Source: Gemmatimonas aurantiaca (lineage in GTDB: Bacteria; Gemmatimonadota; Gemmatimonadetes; Gemmatimonadales; Gemmatimonadaceae). Taken from it: a stretch of 64,000 nucleotides of DNA. Each line of letters begins with the position of its first letter. Position 1 is the first letter of the stretch. The position numbers were made by a program, and so were the translations under genes. The notes beneath the pieces were generated by a model, which was given only the letters and a program-made list of their open reading frames with translations, ran no database searches and had not been told where the DNA came from. Shown one piece after another: positions 51,255 through 59,407 of this stretch. The stretch covers positions 496,001 to 560,000 of the forward strand of contig NZ_JBBCJO010000012.1 of the NCBI RefSeq assembly GCF_037190085.1, read 5' to 3'.

Positions 51255-52241
51255 TCAGCCGCGCCAGCGTTTCCGTTCGCCGCGGGCGTCGATATGGCAA
51301 TATGGCGTGGCGAAGCGGCGACTGCTGTAAACGCCCAGTCCACCGGCCAGTTCGGGGTGGAGACGCTCCACCCAGTCCACCGCCTGCTCCACGCGATAGG
51401 CGTCGAAGATGGTCAGCCGGCCGTCCCCATCGGCGTCGATGGCCACGTCGGCCGCATCGCCATACAGGTGCCGCGAGTCCCGGGCCGACCCTTCCACGTT
51501 GGAGTTGTGCAGCGGCGTACGGAATCCGCTGTGCACCTCGAGCGTGAAGTCCATCCGCTCCTCACCCCGGCGACGGGCGAGTTCCCGCAGCACGAGCTCG
51601 ATCTTGTCGAGCACACGCGGATCGACCGCCACGTACCGCGGCCAGATGGTCTGCCGATCGTGGGTCACGAAGTCGCGCACCTTGAGGTGACGCGTGAGCG
51701 GCAGATCGAGATGTTCTTCGTGCACTTCGGCAAAACCATCGGGACGTTCGCCCTGCTCGTCGCGCGACCACTCGGCCGGATACCGTCCGATCTGATAGCC
51801 GTTGAGCGTGCTGCCCAGCTTGAGCTCGAACGGCACCAGCACCGCCAGACGGGGCTCGGTGATGCGCTGCGAGACGCCGGCGCGAGTCACCACCAGTTCG
51901 TAGAACCCGGCCGTGAGCGGAGCCAGCAACGTGTCGCTGTCGAGCGGACGGGCCACGTCTCCCGACTGGTTGCTGCCCACTTCCACCCACTGATACGTGA
52001 ACCCGAGCGGATCACCATTCACGCGCAGTGGAAAGGCGATGCGCTCACCGGCCCGCACGAACTGCATCTGCACGTCGCCGCTGAGCCCCTTCACCTCGGC
52101 CGAGGCTTCCACGCGCGGCACGCGTCGCGCGGCGCTCTGCGCCGACGTGTCGGCCATCAGTTCACCGGGAGGCTGATACACGATCGCCGCGGTGATGGCC
52201 GCCAGTCCACTCAGGACGAGTGCGGTGCGTCGGCGGATCAC
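51255..52241 (-). CDS. M15-like zinc peptidase with an EF-hand-like loop (paralogue 1)
   Basis: A 328-residue exported protein. A signal/anchor (LSGLAAITAAIVY) and an N-terminal ~160-residue beta-rich region precede a D-Ala-D-Ala carboxypeptidase-type domain. The zinc motifs are SRHLYGDAADV (His258, Asp265) and YCHIDARG (His316, Asp318); SGFRTP is also typical. Between them residues 269-280 read DADGDGRLTIFD, a canonical 12-residue calcium-binding EF-hand loop. It probably acts on peptidoglycan stems in the periplasm and may be calcium-tuned. It overlaps its neighbour paralogue by four bases (ATGA). Confidence 0.82.
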   Translation of the reverse strand: MIRRRTALVLSGLAAITAAIVYQPPGELMADTSAQSAARRVPRVEASAEVKGLSGDVQMQFVRAGERIAFPLRVNGDPLGFTYQWVEVGSNQSGDVARPLDSDTLLAPLTAGFYELVVTRAGVSQRITEPRLAVLVPFELKLGSTLNGYQIGRYPAEWSRDEQGERPDGFAEVHEEHLDLPLTRHLKVRDFVTHDRQTIWPRYVAVDPRVLDKIELVLRELARRRGEERMDFTLEVHSGFRTPLHNSNVEGSARDSRHLYGDAADVAIDADGDGRLTIFDAYRVEQAVDWVERLHPELAGGLGVYSSRRFATPYCHIDARGERKRWRG

Positions 52242-53299
52242 AACTGCCCCCAGCGGGCCCGCTGTCCGCGCACGTCGATGTGCACGAACGGGCCATGCGC
52301 CTTCGTGGCCGTGTACACGCCGATGCCACCCACCAGTTCGGGGTGCGCGGCTTCGACGCGCTCGGCGGCCTTCGCCAGCACGCGGGCATCACGCGTGTCC
52401 ACCCGACCGTTGCCATCGAGATCGCTCATCCAGTCACGCGTGCCGTTGATGACATACACATCGGCTGCGTCGCCGTACTGATGACGACTGTCCTGCACAC
52501 GTCCACCGGCGCCCACACCCTGCTCGTTGTACTGCGGCGTGCGGAACCCCGACATGACCCGGAGCTTCTGTGCCGGCACGCCCATCGCGCGCAGTTCGGC
52601 CAGCACGAGTTCGAGCTTGTCGACCAGCGCCTCCTGCAACACGAGATACTTGGGCCACACATTCACCTGATCGTGCGTCAGGAAATCGCGCAACCGGAAA
52701 TGTTCGGAGATGGGTGTGTCCTGATTGCCCATCGTGACTTCGAGGAATCCTTCCGGATTGCCGTACGCGTTGCTGCGCACCCCGCGTCGTTCGGCGGGAA
52801 AGAACCCGATACGGTACGTACCGATGCGGCCTTTCACCTTGTCGGCGAACGGACGCATGGTGATGAAATGGAACGGCGCCAGATCATTGCCGGCGTCGGG
52901 CGTGGCATACACACCCGCATGGGTGTTGGCGGAATCCCCGAACAGCTCGCGCAGGATGGGCACGGAGGCGGTGCGGGTCGGAGCCAGGAACCGCGCGCGC
53001 AGTTTGCGGCTGCGTCCACGCAGGGAATCGAGCAGCGAACCGGGTGCTCCAGCGCGCGCCGACGCGGCATGCGCGCCACCGGCCGCGCCTCCCGGGCGCG
53101 AGGTTGAAACGCCCGGCGCCACCGCGTGGGGTGCCGCGGTCCGCGACGTCGTCGTACCGGCAACCGCCCCTCCCGGGCGCGCAAACGCCACGAGTGTCAG
53201 GCACGCACCAAGACCCAGCGTCACCAGGAAGCGACGCGAGAGGCGATGGGCAGTGGATCGACGACCGGCGGAACGTGCGGACAACGAAGGTAATTTCAC
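52238..53299 (-). CDS. M15-like zinc peptidase with an EF-hand-like loop (paralogue 2)
   Basis: A 353-residue paralogue of the next gene. It has a signal or anchor (VTLGLGACLTLVAFA) and an Ala/Gly-rich linker to about residue 90. The peptidase domain has zinc motifs SRHQYGDAADV (His273, Asp280) and FVHIDVRG (His340, Asp342). Residues 293-304 read DLDGNGRVDTRD, also an EF-hand/dockerin-type loop. Both paralogues share RDFLTHD or RDFVTHD and SGFRTP. The pair probably arose by duplication. It is first in the two-gene unit. Confidence 0.82.
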   Translation of the reverse strand: MKLPSLSARSAGRRSTAHRLSRRFLVTLGLGACLTLVAFARPGGAVAGTTTSRTAAPHAVAPGVSTSRPGGAAGGAHAASARAGAPGSLLDSLRGRSRKLRARFLAPTRTASVPILRELFGDSANTHAGVYATPDAGNDLAPFHFITMRPFADKVKGRIGTYRIGFFPAERRGVRSNAYGNPEGFLEVTMGNQDTPISEHFRLRDFLTHDQVNVWPKYLVLQEALVDKLELVLAELRAMGVPAQKLRVMSGFRTPQYNEQGVGAGGRVQDSRHQYGDAADVYVINGTRDWMSDLDGNGRVDTRDARVLAKAAERVEAAHPELVGGIGVYTATKAHGPFVHIDVRGQRARWGQL

Positions 53300-53369
53300 G
53301 GAGTCTGGGATGGCGCTCGATGACCGGAATGCTGTAGGAATGACGATCGAGCGCCAGTCCGGAAATATA

Positions 53370-54215
53370 TCAGTAGATGTACACCGCGGTCCCGACGGAA
53401 ACCTGATTGTACAGTGTTTCGATGTCTTCGTTCCGCAGCCGCACGCAGCCGTGGCTCACCGCCTGGCCGACCGACTTGGGATTGTTGGTCCCGTGCAGGG
53501 CGTATCCGTCCCCCAGATAGAGGCGGCGGGTGCCCAGGACGTCGGGATACTTGCGCTGATTCGTGCCAAAAGGCGGGATGACGATCCGTCCGTCGGCGAC
53601 GATCTCCCGGCCATCACTGGCGGAGAGCGGCCTGGCGTTTCCATCGGACCCGAGCCGGACGACATCGTTCCCCTGCACTGTGATGCTCGACCCATCCTTG
53701 AGCTTGATCGGGACGCCGCGCACGAGCTGGACCAGTCCCAGCCCCCGCTTGTTGGCCTGCTCCTGGTAGTGCCAGTCGGGCGGAATCCAGGCCGGCGCCG
53801 AATCCCGGCGCTGCACCACGAGCCGCCCACGCGGTGTCTCGAAGCGCATGACTCTGGTGCTGCCCTTCACCACCATCTGCCGGCCCGAGCCGGTGGCCAC
53901 CGGCGCCGTGAACAGCACGCTGTCACCCTGTTTATACCAGACGCGCCGATCGGCGATGGACACCACGAGGTAGGGCGCGTTGGCATCGACCGGCGGCGCA
54001 CTCTCGGCGAGTTCCGTCCGGAGACTGTCCGCGCCGGCACCGGCCTGCAGAATGGCCTGTTCGATGCTCTCTGAGTTGTCGTTGAACACCATGCGGGCCA
54101 CATCCCTCTCGAAACGGAGCCGGACGGTACTCACGGTGAGCCAGGCCGTGATGGCCAGCATGGGCACGAGCGCCATCAGGAGCCATCGGGCTCGGATACG
54201 GAAGAAAGGTTCCAT
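53370..54215 (-). CDS. L,D-transpeptidase (YkuD family), catalytic residues intact
   Basis: A 281-residue single-anchor envelope enzyme. The N-terminal helix (WLLMALVPMLAITAWL) is followed by a ~50-residue stalk and the YkuD domain. The catalytic set is complete: His241 (ALHGTNNP), and SHGCVR with His255, Cys257 and Arg259. It should cross-link peptidoglycan or attach proteins by L,D-transpeptidation. It follows, by two bases, a related gene that lacks these residues, so the two are likely translated together. Confidence 0.9.
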   Translation of the reverse strand: MEPFFRIRARWLLMALVPMLAITAWLTVSTVRLRFERDVARMVFNDNSESIEQAILQAGAGADSLRTELAESAPPVDANAPYLVVSIADRRVWYKQGDSVLFTAPVATGSGRQMVVKGSTRVMRFETPRGRLVVQRRDSAPAWIPPDWHYQEQANKRGLGLVQLVRGVPIKLKDGSSITVQGNDVVRLGSDGNARPLSASDGREIVADGRIVIPPFGTNQRKYPDVLGTRRLYLGDGYALHGTNNPKSVGQAVSHGCVRLRNEDIETLYNQVSVGTAVYIY

Positions 54216-54217
54216 AT

Positions 54218-54877
54218 TTAGAAGAAATACACCTTGGTTCCGGTGGTCAGGTTTTCGCGGATGGCCGCCAGGTCCCGTGCCGATACGCGGACGGCACCAG
54301 GCATCACATAACTGCTGTCGGCCAGCGGCCCCTGGTTGGGCAGGGCATAGATCAGTACCCCGCCTGTGGTCACGATGGCCTGTGGTCCCGTCCAGCCACT
54401 GTCGGCGCGGGAGGCCGGCACGGGCAGCCCCCGGTCTGCCCACAGCCATGCCGGCAGCTCATAGCGGTCGGCCGGACCGAGCAGCTGTTCGACCATGCGC
54501 ACGCCCCGGGGCACCACCATGTGGACGGTGTCGGGGGGCGTGCCCACGCGGCGCTCCGGGCCGAATTCGGCCGGCATGGTGCGCAACCGGGCGGTGCCCC
54601 GGTCGAGGGCCACGTAGGAGGAATCGCTGCTCACGGCCAGATGCAGGCCGTTGTCGCCCTCGGCCTGTCGGCGCAGCAACTCCACCAGCAGGGTGGCCCG
54701 GTCCGCGTCGGCCGCCACGATGGCGTCCGCCCGCTGCCGTTCCAGGGCCGTCATCCCGGCGCGCAGGCGGGTGGTCTCTTCCCGATAGCGGGAGCGACGC
54801 AGCAATAGGAAACCATCCACCAGGGCAAGGGCGACCAACAACAGGGTCAGTACGACAATTCGACGCCGAACTCGCAT
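54218..54877 (-). CDS. Catalytically dead L,D-transpeptidase paralogue
   Basis: A 219-residue membrane-anchored protein (helix VVLTLLLVALALVDGFLLL). Its C-terminus aligns with the neighbouring enzyme: VMPGAVRVSARDLAAI takes the place of VSHGCVRLRNEDIETL, and TTGTKVYFF matches VGTAVYIY. All three catalytic positions are changed (His to Pro180, His to Pro193, Cys to Ala195), while Arg197 remains. It cannot use the YkuD mechanism. It probably acts as a regulator or scaffold of the active paralogue, from which it is separated by two bases. It is divergent from gpmI. Confidence 0.83.
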   Translation of the reverse strand: MRVRRRIVVLTLLLVALALVDGFLLLRRSRYREETTRLRAGMTALERQRADAIVAADADRATLLVELLRRQAEGDNGLHLAVSSDSSYVALDRGTARLRTMPAEFGPERRVGTPPDTVHMVVPRGVRMVEQLLGPADRYELPAWLWADRGLPVPASRADSGWTGPQAIVTTGGVLIYALPNQGPLADSSYVMPGAVRVSARDLAAIRENLTTGTKVYFF

Positions 54878-54961
54878 GAAGAGACAGGGTCCTCTGAATG
54901 GTTGGGGGTCGTTGCAGTAGATTCAGCCCACGACGTTCCCCCAAGCTTACCCCGGAGACCG

Positions 54962-56524
54962 ATGTCTGCACGACCGACGCGGGCGGTGGCCCTGATCATC
55001 CTGGACGGATGGGGATACCGCGAATCATGTGAGGCCAATGCAATCTGCCTCGCCAGTACCCCGAACTGGGACCGCATTTGGTCACATGCGTCACGAACGC
55101 TGCTCGCGGCGTCGGGCCGGGCCGTGGGGCTCCCCGAAGGGCAGATGGGCAACAGCGAGGTGGGGCATCTCAATCTCGGGGCCGGCCGTGTGGTCATGCA
55201 GGATCTCGTCCGCATCGGATCGGCCATCGAGGACGGCGCGTTTTACGGGAACGCCGTCCTGCGTGAAGCGTGCGCGGCGGCCCGGCGCAGCGGCGGCACG
55301 CTGCATCTGCTCGGCCTGCTGGGGAACGGCGGCGTGCATGCACACGACGATCACATGCTCGCCATGGTGGACCTGGCCCATCGCGAAGGTGTGCCACGCA
55401 CGGTGATCCACACCCTGCTCGATGGCCGTGATACGCCACCGTCGAGCGCGCAGACGTTCCTGCCCGCGTTGCTCGCGCGCGTCGATGGCCGGGCGCAGCT
55501 CGCGTCGGTGAGCGGGCGCTACTATGGCATGGACCGCGACAATCGCTGGGAGCGCACGGGTCTCTGGTATCGCGCGGCCGTGAACGGCGATGCGCCCGTG
55601 GAAACCGATGCCTTGGCGGCACTGCAGCGGGCCTACGACGCCGGCACGACCGATGAATTCGTACATCCCTGGGTGATGGCCGGCCCCGATGGCCGCGCAC
55701 TGGCGCCCATGCGCGACGGTGACGTGCTGGTGTGCATGAATTTCCGCAGCGATCGCATGCGGCAGGCCCTGCGTGCGCTCACGCAGCCGCACTTTGCCGG
55801 TTTCGACACCGGACCGCGGCCCGCGCTGCACATCGCGACACTCACCAGCTACGACGACGCCTTTCCGTTTCCGGTGGCGTTCCCGCCGCAGTCGATGCAC
55901 AACCTGGTCGGCGAGATCATCGCCGACGCGGGCCTCACGCAACTGCGCACCGCGGAAACCGAGAAGTATCCGCATGTCACGTTCTTCTTCAACGGCGGAC
56001 GCGACGAACCCTTCGCGGGGGAGGACCGGCAGCTGGTGCCGAGTCCCAAGGTGGCCACGTACGATCTGCAACCGGAGATGAGTGCGCCGGGCGTGTGCGA
56101 CATTCTCTGTGCGGCGCTGGAGAACCACACGTACGACTTCATGCTGTGCAACTTCGCCAACACCGATATGGTGGGACACACCGGCTCATTGCCCGCCGCC
56201 ATCAGGGCCGTGGAAACCGTGGACGCGTGTCTCGGACGCATTCTCGAGGCGGCCCGCGTGGGTGGGGCGCGTCTCATCATCACGGCCGACCATGGCAACG
56301 CGGATGTCATGGTCGATCCGGTCACCGGACAACCGCACACGGCGCATACCACCAATCCGGTGCCGCTCGTCGTGCTCGACCCCGATGAAACCGCGCCGCT
56401 GCGGGATGGAGGAGCCCTCTGTGACGTGGGTCCCACCGCACTGGCGCTGTTGGGCCTCCCGCTTCCTCCTGAAATCACCGGACGCGATCTCCGTGTCCGT
56501 TCTTCCGATCGAGCTCATTCGTGA
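54962..56524 (+). CDS. gpmI: Cofactor-independent phosphoglycerate mutase
   Basis: It interconverts 3- and 2-phosphoglycerate in glycolysis using two Mn ions. The 520-residue length is standard. The phosphotransfer Ser is in GNSEVGHLNLGAGR. Metal and substrate motifs include LIILDGWGYR, NFRSDRMRQAL, AETEKYPHVTFFFNGG, NFANTDMVGHTG and ADHGNADVM. ATG 54962 has GGAG upstream. It overlaps the next gene by TGATG, giving the run gpmI, barrel protein, queD-like, dacB. Confidence 0.96.
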   Translation: MSARPTRAVALIILDGWGYRESCEANAICLASTPNWDRIWSHASRTLLAASGRAVGLPEGQMGNSEVGHLNLGAGRVVMQDLVRIGSAIEDGAFYGNAVLREACAAARRSGGTLHLLGLLGNGGVHAHDDHMLAMVDLAHREGVPRTVIHTLLDGRDTPPSSAQTFLPALLARVDGRAQLASVSGRYYGMDRDNRWERTGLWYRAAVNGDAPVETDALAALQRAYDAGTTDEFVHPWVMAGPDGRALAPMRDGDVLVCMNFRSDRMRQALRALTQPHFAGFDTGPRPALHIATLTSYDDAFPFPVAFPPQSMHNLVGEIIADAGLTQLRTAETEKYPHVTFFFNGGRDEPFAGEDRQLVPSPKVATYDLQPEMSAPGVCDILCAALENHTYDFMLCNFANTDMVGHTGSLPAAIRAVETVDACLGRILEAARVGGARLIITADHGNADVMVDPVTGQPHTAHTTNPVPLVVLDPDETAPLRDGGALCDVGPTALALLGLPLPPEITGRDLRVRSSDRAHS

Positions 56525-57258
56525 TGCGTGTGTTTTCTTCCCGTTCGTTCGCCGATTCGTTCGCAGCGCTGGCCGTCCCGACGGTACTGACGGCGTTGAT
56601 GCTGGGTGTGCCCACGGCCGCTTCGGCGCAGGTTGGTCACCGGCCGGAGAGCAGTCCGTACGAGGATTTCAAGATCGGTCAGACGGTCTCCATCATGGCC
56701 GGTTGGCTGGCCGTCAAAAGCGACCCGGCCGGCGTGGCGCCCAAGTCCACGGCGATGGGGCAGCTGCGCTACGACCTCGGCATCGGCGGACCGGCGTCGC
56801 TCTTCGTGCGCTACACGCTCGCGCCCACCGATCGCACGGTGCTGCTGCCATCCAATCCACGCGCCACGCGCGTGATGGGCACGCAGTCGGCGACCATGCA
56901 TCTGATGGATCTCGGTTTCGACATCTCGTTGACGGGCCGGAAGACCTGGCATCATCTCATGCCGTCGCTGAACTCCGGCATCGGTATCGTCAGCAATTTC
57001 GCGTCGGCCGATACGGGCTACTATCGCTTCGGCAGCAAGTTCGCCTTCACGTTGGGCGGAAGCCTGCGTTTCCTGCCCAAGCACGGTCCGCAGATCCGCG
57101 TGGATCTCACGCGTGCGCTGTGGAAGTATCAGTACCCCGACAACTACTTCGTGAAGGCCTCCGACACCACGTCGGTGCTGACCAACACCCGGCAACGTTC
57201 GGCCTGGCGCAACAACTTCGGCGTGAGTGCGGGCGTGTCCATCCCGGTGTTCCGTTAG
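56524..57258 (+). CDS. Outer-membrane-like beta protein
   Basis: A 244-residue exported protein with a signal peptide (VLTALMLGVPTAASAQ). The mature part has alternating strands, for example VSIMAGWLAVKS, RYDLGIGGPASLFVRYTL and FRFLPKHGPQIRVDLTR-like pieces, and ends in VSAGVSIPVFR, whose aromatic residue near the C-terminus suits a barrel. It is probably a small outer-membrane barrel. No enzyme motif is seen. Its start at 56524 overlaps the gpmI stop by one base. Confidence 0.65.
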   Translation: MRVFSSRSFADSFAALAVPTVLTALMLGVPTAASAQVGHRPESSPYEDFKIGQTVSIMAGWLAVKSDPAGVAPKSTAMGQLRYDLGIGGPASLFVRYTLAPTDRTVLLPSNPRATRVMGTQSATMHLMDLGFDISLTGRKTWHHLMPSLNSGIGIVSNFASADTGYYRFGSKFAFTLGGSLRFLPKHGPQIRVDLTRALWKYQYPDNYFVKASDTTSVLTNTRQRSAWRNNFGVSAGVSIPVFR

Positions 57259-57278
57259 TCCTCGCGCCGCCGGATCGG

Positions 57279-57707
57279 ATGCCCCGCACTTCGCTCACTC
57301 GCCGTGTCGTCTTCGCCGCCGCGCACCGGTACCGGCGTCCCGACTGGAGCGATCAGGAGAACGCCGAGGTCTTCGGGGCCTGCGCGCATCCGCACTATCA
57401 CGGTCACACGTACACCTGCGATGTCACCGTGGCCGGTCCGGTGGATGAAGAAACCGGCTTCGTGGTCGATCTCGGGTTTCTCGACCGGGTGCTGCAACGC
57501 GAAGTGCGGGAACGCTTCGATCACCGGAACATCAATCTCGATGTGCCGGAGTTCGCCGAAGGCAAACTGATTCCCACCGGCGAGAATCTGGCACGTTTCA
57601 TCTGCGAGCGCGTGCAGGCGGCGCTGGCCCACACCACGGCACGCGTGGTGCGCGTGCATCTGGCGGAGGATGTCACCTTGAGCAGCACCTACGAGGTGGA
57701 TGCATGA
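57279..57707 (+). CDS. 6-pyruvoyl-tetrahydropterin synthase / QueD family enzyme
   Basis: A 142-residue enzyme. Zinc ligands lie in the sequence around FAAAHR and HYHGHTY. The catalytic Cys is in FGACAHPH. FDHRNINLD and PTGENLARF are family signatures, and the C-terminal Glu is in SSTYE. Bacterial members make 6-carboxytetrahydropterin for queuosine or act in pterin synthesis, and no neighbouring queC or queE is seen to decide. ATG 57279 is 20 bases after the barrel gene. It overlaps dacB by ATGA. Confidence 0.87.
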   Translation: MPRTSLTRRVVFAAAHRYRRPDWSDQENAEVFGACAHPHYHGHTYTCDVTVAGPVDEETGFVVDLGFLDRVLQREVRERFDHRNINLDVPEFAEGKLIPTGENLARFICERVQAALAHTTARVVRVHLAEDVTLSSTYEVDA

Positions 57708-59347
57708 CGGGGCGCTTGAGCGAGCGAATGTGTGGGCGCGTGAAACGGAGCGCGACGTTGTTGTTCGCGGGTCTGCTGACCGCGTGGGGATGCGCACCGC
57801 GTCAGCAGGCGGCACCGCCGGTGGGTCCGCATCGTCCCGAGCCGGTGGCGCCGGAGATGATTCCGGTGGTCATGCCCATGGCCACGATCGGCATGCCCGG
57901 CACACGCGACACCCTGCAGTATCTCGTGGACTCCGTGCTTGCGGCGCCCATGTGGCGCAACGCACGCTGGGGCATTCTGCTCGTCGATCCGGCGCGTGGT
58001 GACACCATCCTGTCGCACGACGCCGACCGGCTCTTCATGCCGGCGTCGAATCAGAAGCTGCTCACCGGCGCCATCGCGCTGCAGCGGCTGGGGCCTGACT
58101 TCCGCTGGCACACACCGGTGCTGCTCGATGGCACGCGGCGTGGATCGACTTTTCACGGCGATCTGCTCGTGCAGGGCAGCGGCGATCCGAGCATCAGCGA
58201 TGCCCTGCGTGGCGGACACGCGGCCAGTGCCTTCGATGGCGTGATCGACGCGTTGCGTGCGCGCGGCATCACACGCATCACCGGTCGGGTGCTGCCATGG
58301 GGCGATGCCATGCCCGGCTCCACCACGGGCTACGGCTGGGCGTGGGACGACTTCGATGCCAGTTACAGCGCCGCCGTCGACGAACTGATGTACAACGAGG
58401 GCGAACTCTATCTGTACGTGAAGGCCGGATCGAAAGTGGGCCGGAAGGTCACGGTGACACGTGCGCCCACCGACCGCTATCCGCCGCTCCGCATCGAAGC
58501 CGTCACGAGAGACAGTGCGATCACCGCGCTGGCCACTGGGAATGCCGCGCGTCCGGAGCCGCTGTCGGTGGCGTACGACAGCATCGGACATACGGTCTTG
58601 GTGTCGGGCACCATGCGGCTGGGCGACAGCACACGGGTGACGATTGCGTACCGGCATCCGGGCGACGCCTTCGTGTCCGCGCTCGAAGGCGCGCTCCGGG
58701 CGGGCAGGATCTCCGTGCAGAGCGCCGTGGTGCGGCGTCCCCGCGGACGTCCTCTCGGAAATCCTCCCGGACATCCCGCGCTCGACACGCTCACGGTCAT
58801 CGAAAGCGTGCCGTTTGCCGATGTGTTGCGGCGCATGCAGAAGCCTTCGCAGAACCAGATCGCCGAACTGCTGTTCCGCACGTCGGGCTATGTCACGAGC
58901 GGTGACGGTTCGCTGGACAGTGCGCGGGCCGTGGGGGCGCGGACGCTGGCCGGGTGGGGCATCACCGCGCAGGACGCGGCGTATCGTGATGGCAGTGGAC
59001 TGTCGCGGCACGACTATCTCACGCCGCGCGCCGTGGTGCGTGTGCTCGACGCGATGCATCGTTCGCCGTGGTACGATCTGTTCCGGAACGCGTTGCCCCT
59101 GGCGGGCGTGGATGGCACGATCGGCAACCGCATGAAGGGCACCCCGGCGCAGGGCAACGCACACGCCAAGACGGGTACGCTGGACAAGGCGCGTTCGCTG
59201 TCGGGATACGTGACCAGCAGCGATGGCCGGCTGCTCTTCTTCTCGCTGTTGTGCAACAACTTCTCGGTTCCCACGCGCGAAGTGGAGCGGGTGCAGGATC
59301 TGCTGGTGAGCACGATGGCGGGTGGGACGTTTCCGGCGATGCAGTGA
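57704..59347 (+). CDS. dacB: D-alanyl-D-alanine carboxypeptidase/endopeptidase (PBP4 type), lipoprotein
   Basis: A 547-residue penicillin-binding protein that trims peptidoglycan stems. The signal ends in a lipobox-like LLTAWGC (about Cys30). The three active motifs are in order: SxxK as PASNQKLL, SxN as SQNQ, and KTG as AKTGTLDK. Length and the long domain between the first two motifs match DacB/PBP4. It may work with the M15 peptidases and L,D-transpeptidase found upstream. The N-terminal extension between the lipobox and domain is Pro-rich. Confidence 0.92.
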   Translation: MTGRLSERMCGRVKRSATLLFAGLLTAWGCAPRQQAAPPVGPHRPEPVAPEMIPVVMPMATIGMPGTRDTLQYLVDSVLAAPMWRNARWGILLVDPARGDTILSHDADRLFMPASNQKLLTGAIALQRLGPDFRWHTPVLLDGTRRGSTFHGDLLVQGSGDPSISDALRGGHAASAFDGVIDALRARGITRITGRVLPWGDAMPGSTTGYGWAWDDFDASYSAAVDELMYNEGELYLYVKAGSKVGRKVTVTRAPTDRYPPLRIEAVTRDSAITALATGNAARPEPLSVAYDSIGHTVLVSGTMRLGDSTRVTIAYRHPGDAFVSALEGALRAGRISVQSAVVRRPRGRPLGNPPGHPALDTLTVIESVPFADVLRRMQKPSQNQIAELLFRTSGYVTSGDGSLDSARAVGARTLAGWGITAQDAAYRDGSGLSRHDYLTPRAVVRVLDAMHRSPWYDLFRNALPLAGVDGTIGNRMKGTPAQGNAHAKTGTLDKARSLSGYVTSSDGRLLFFSLLCNNFSVPTREVERVQDLLVSTMAGGTFPAMQ

Positions 59348-59407
59348 TGGGTTCCGGGGTGATGGGTTTGGAGAGGCGTCGGCGGGCGCACCACGAGGCG
59401 TGTTCGG

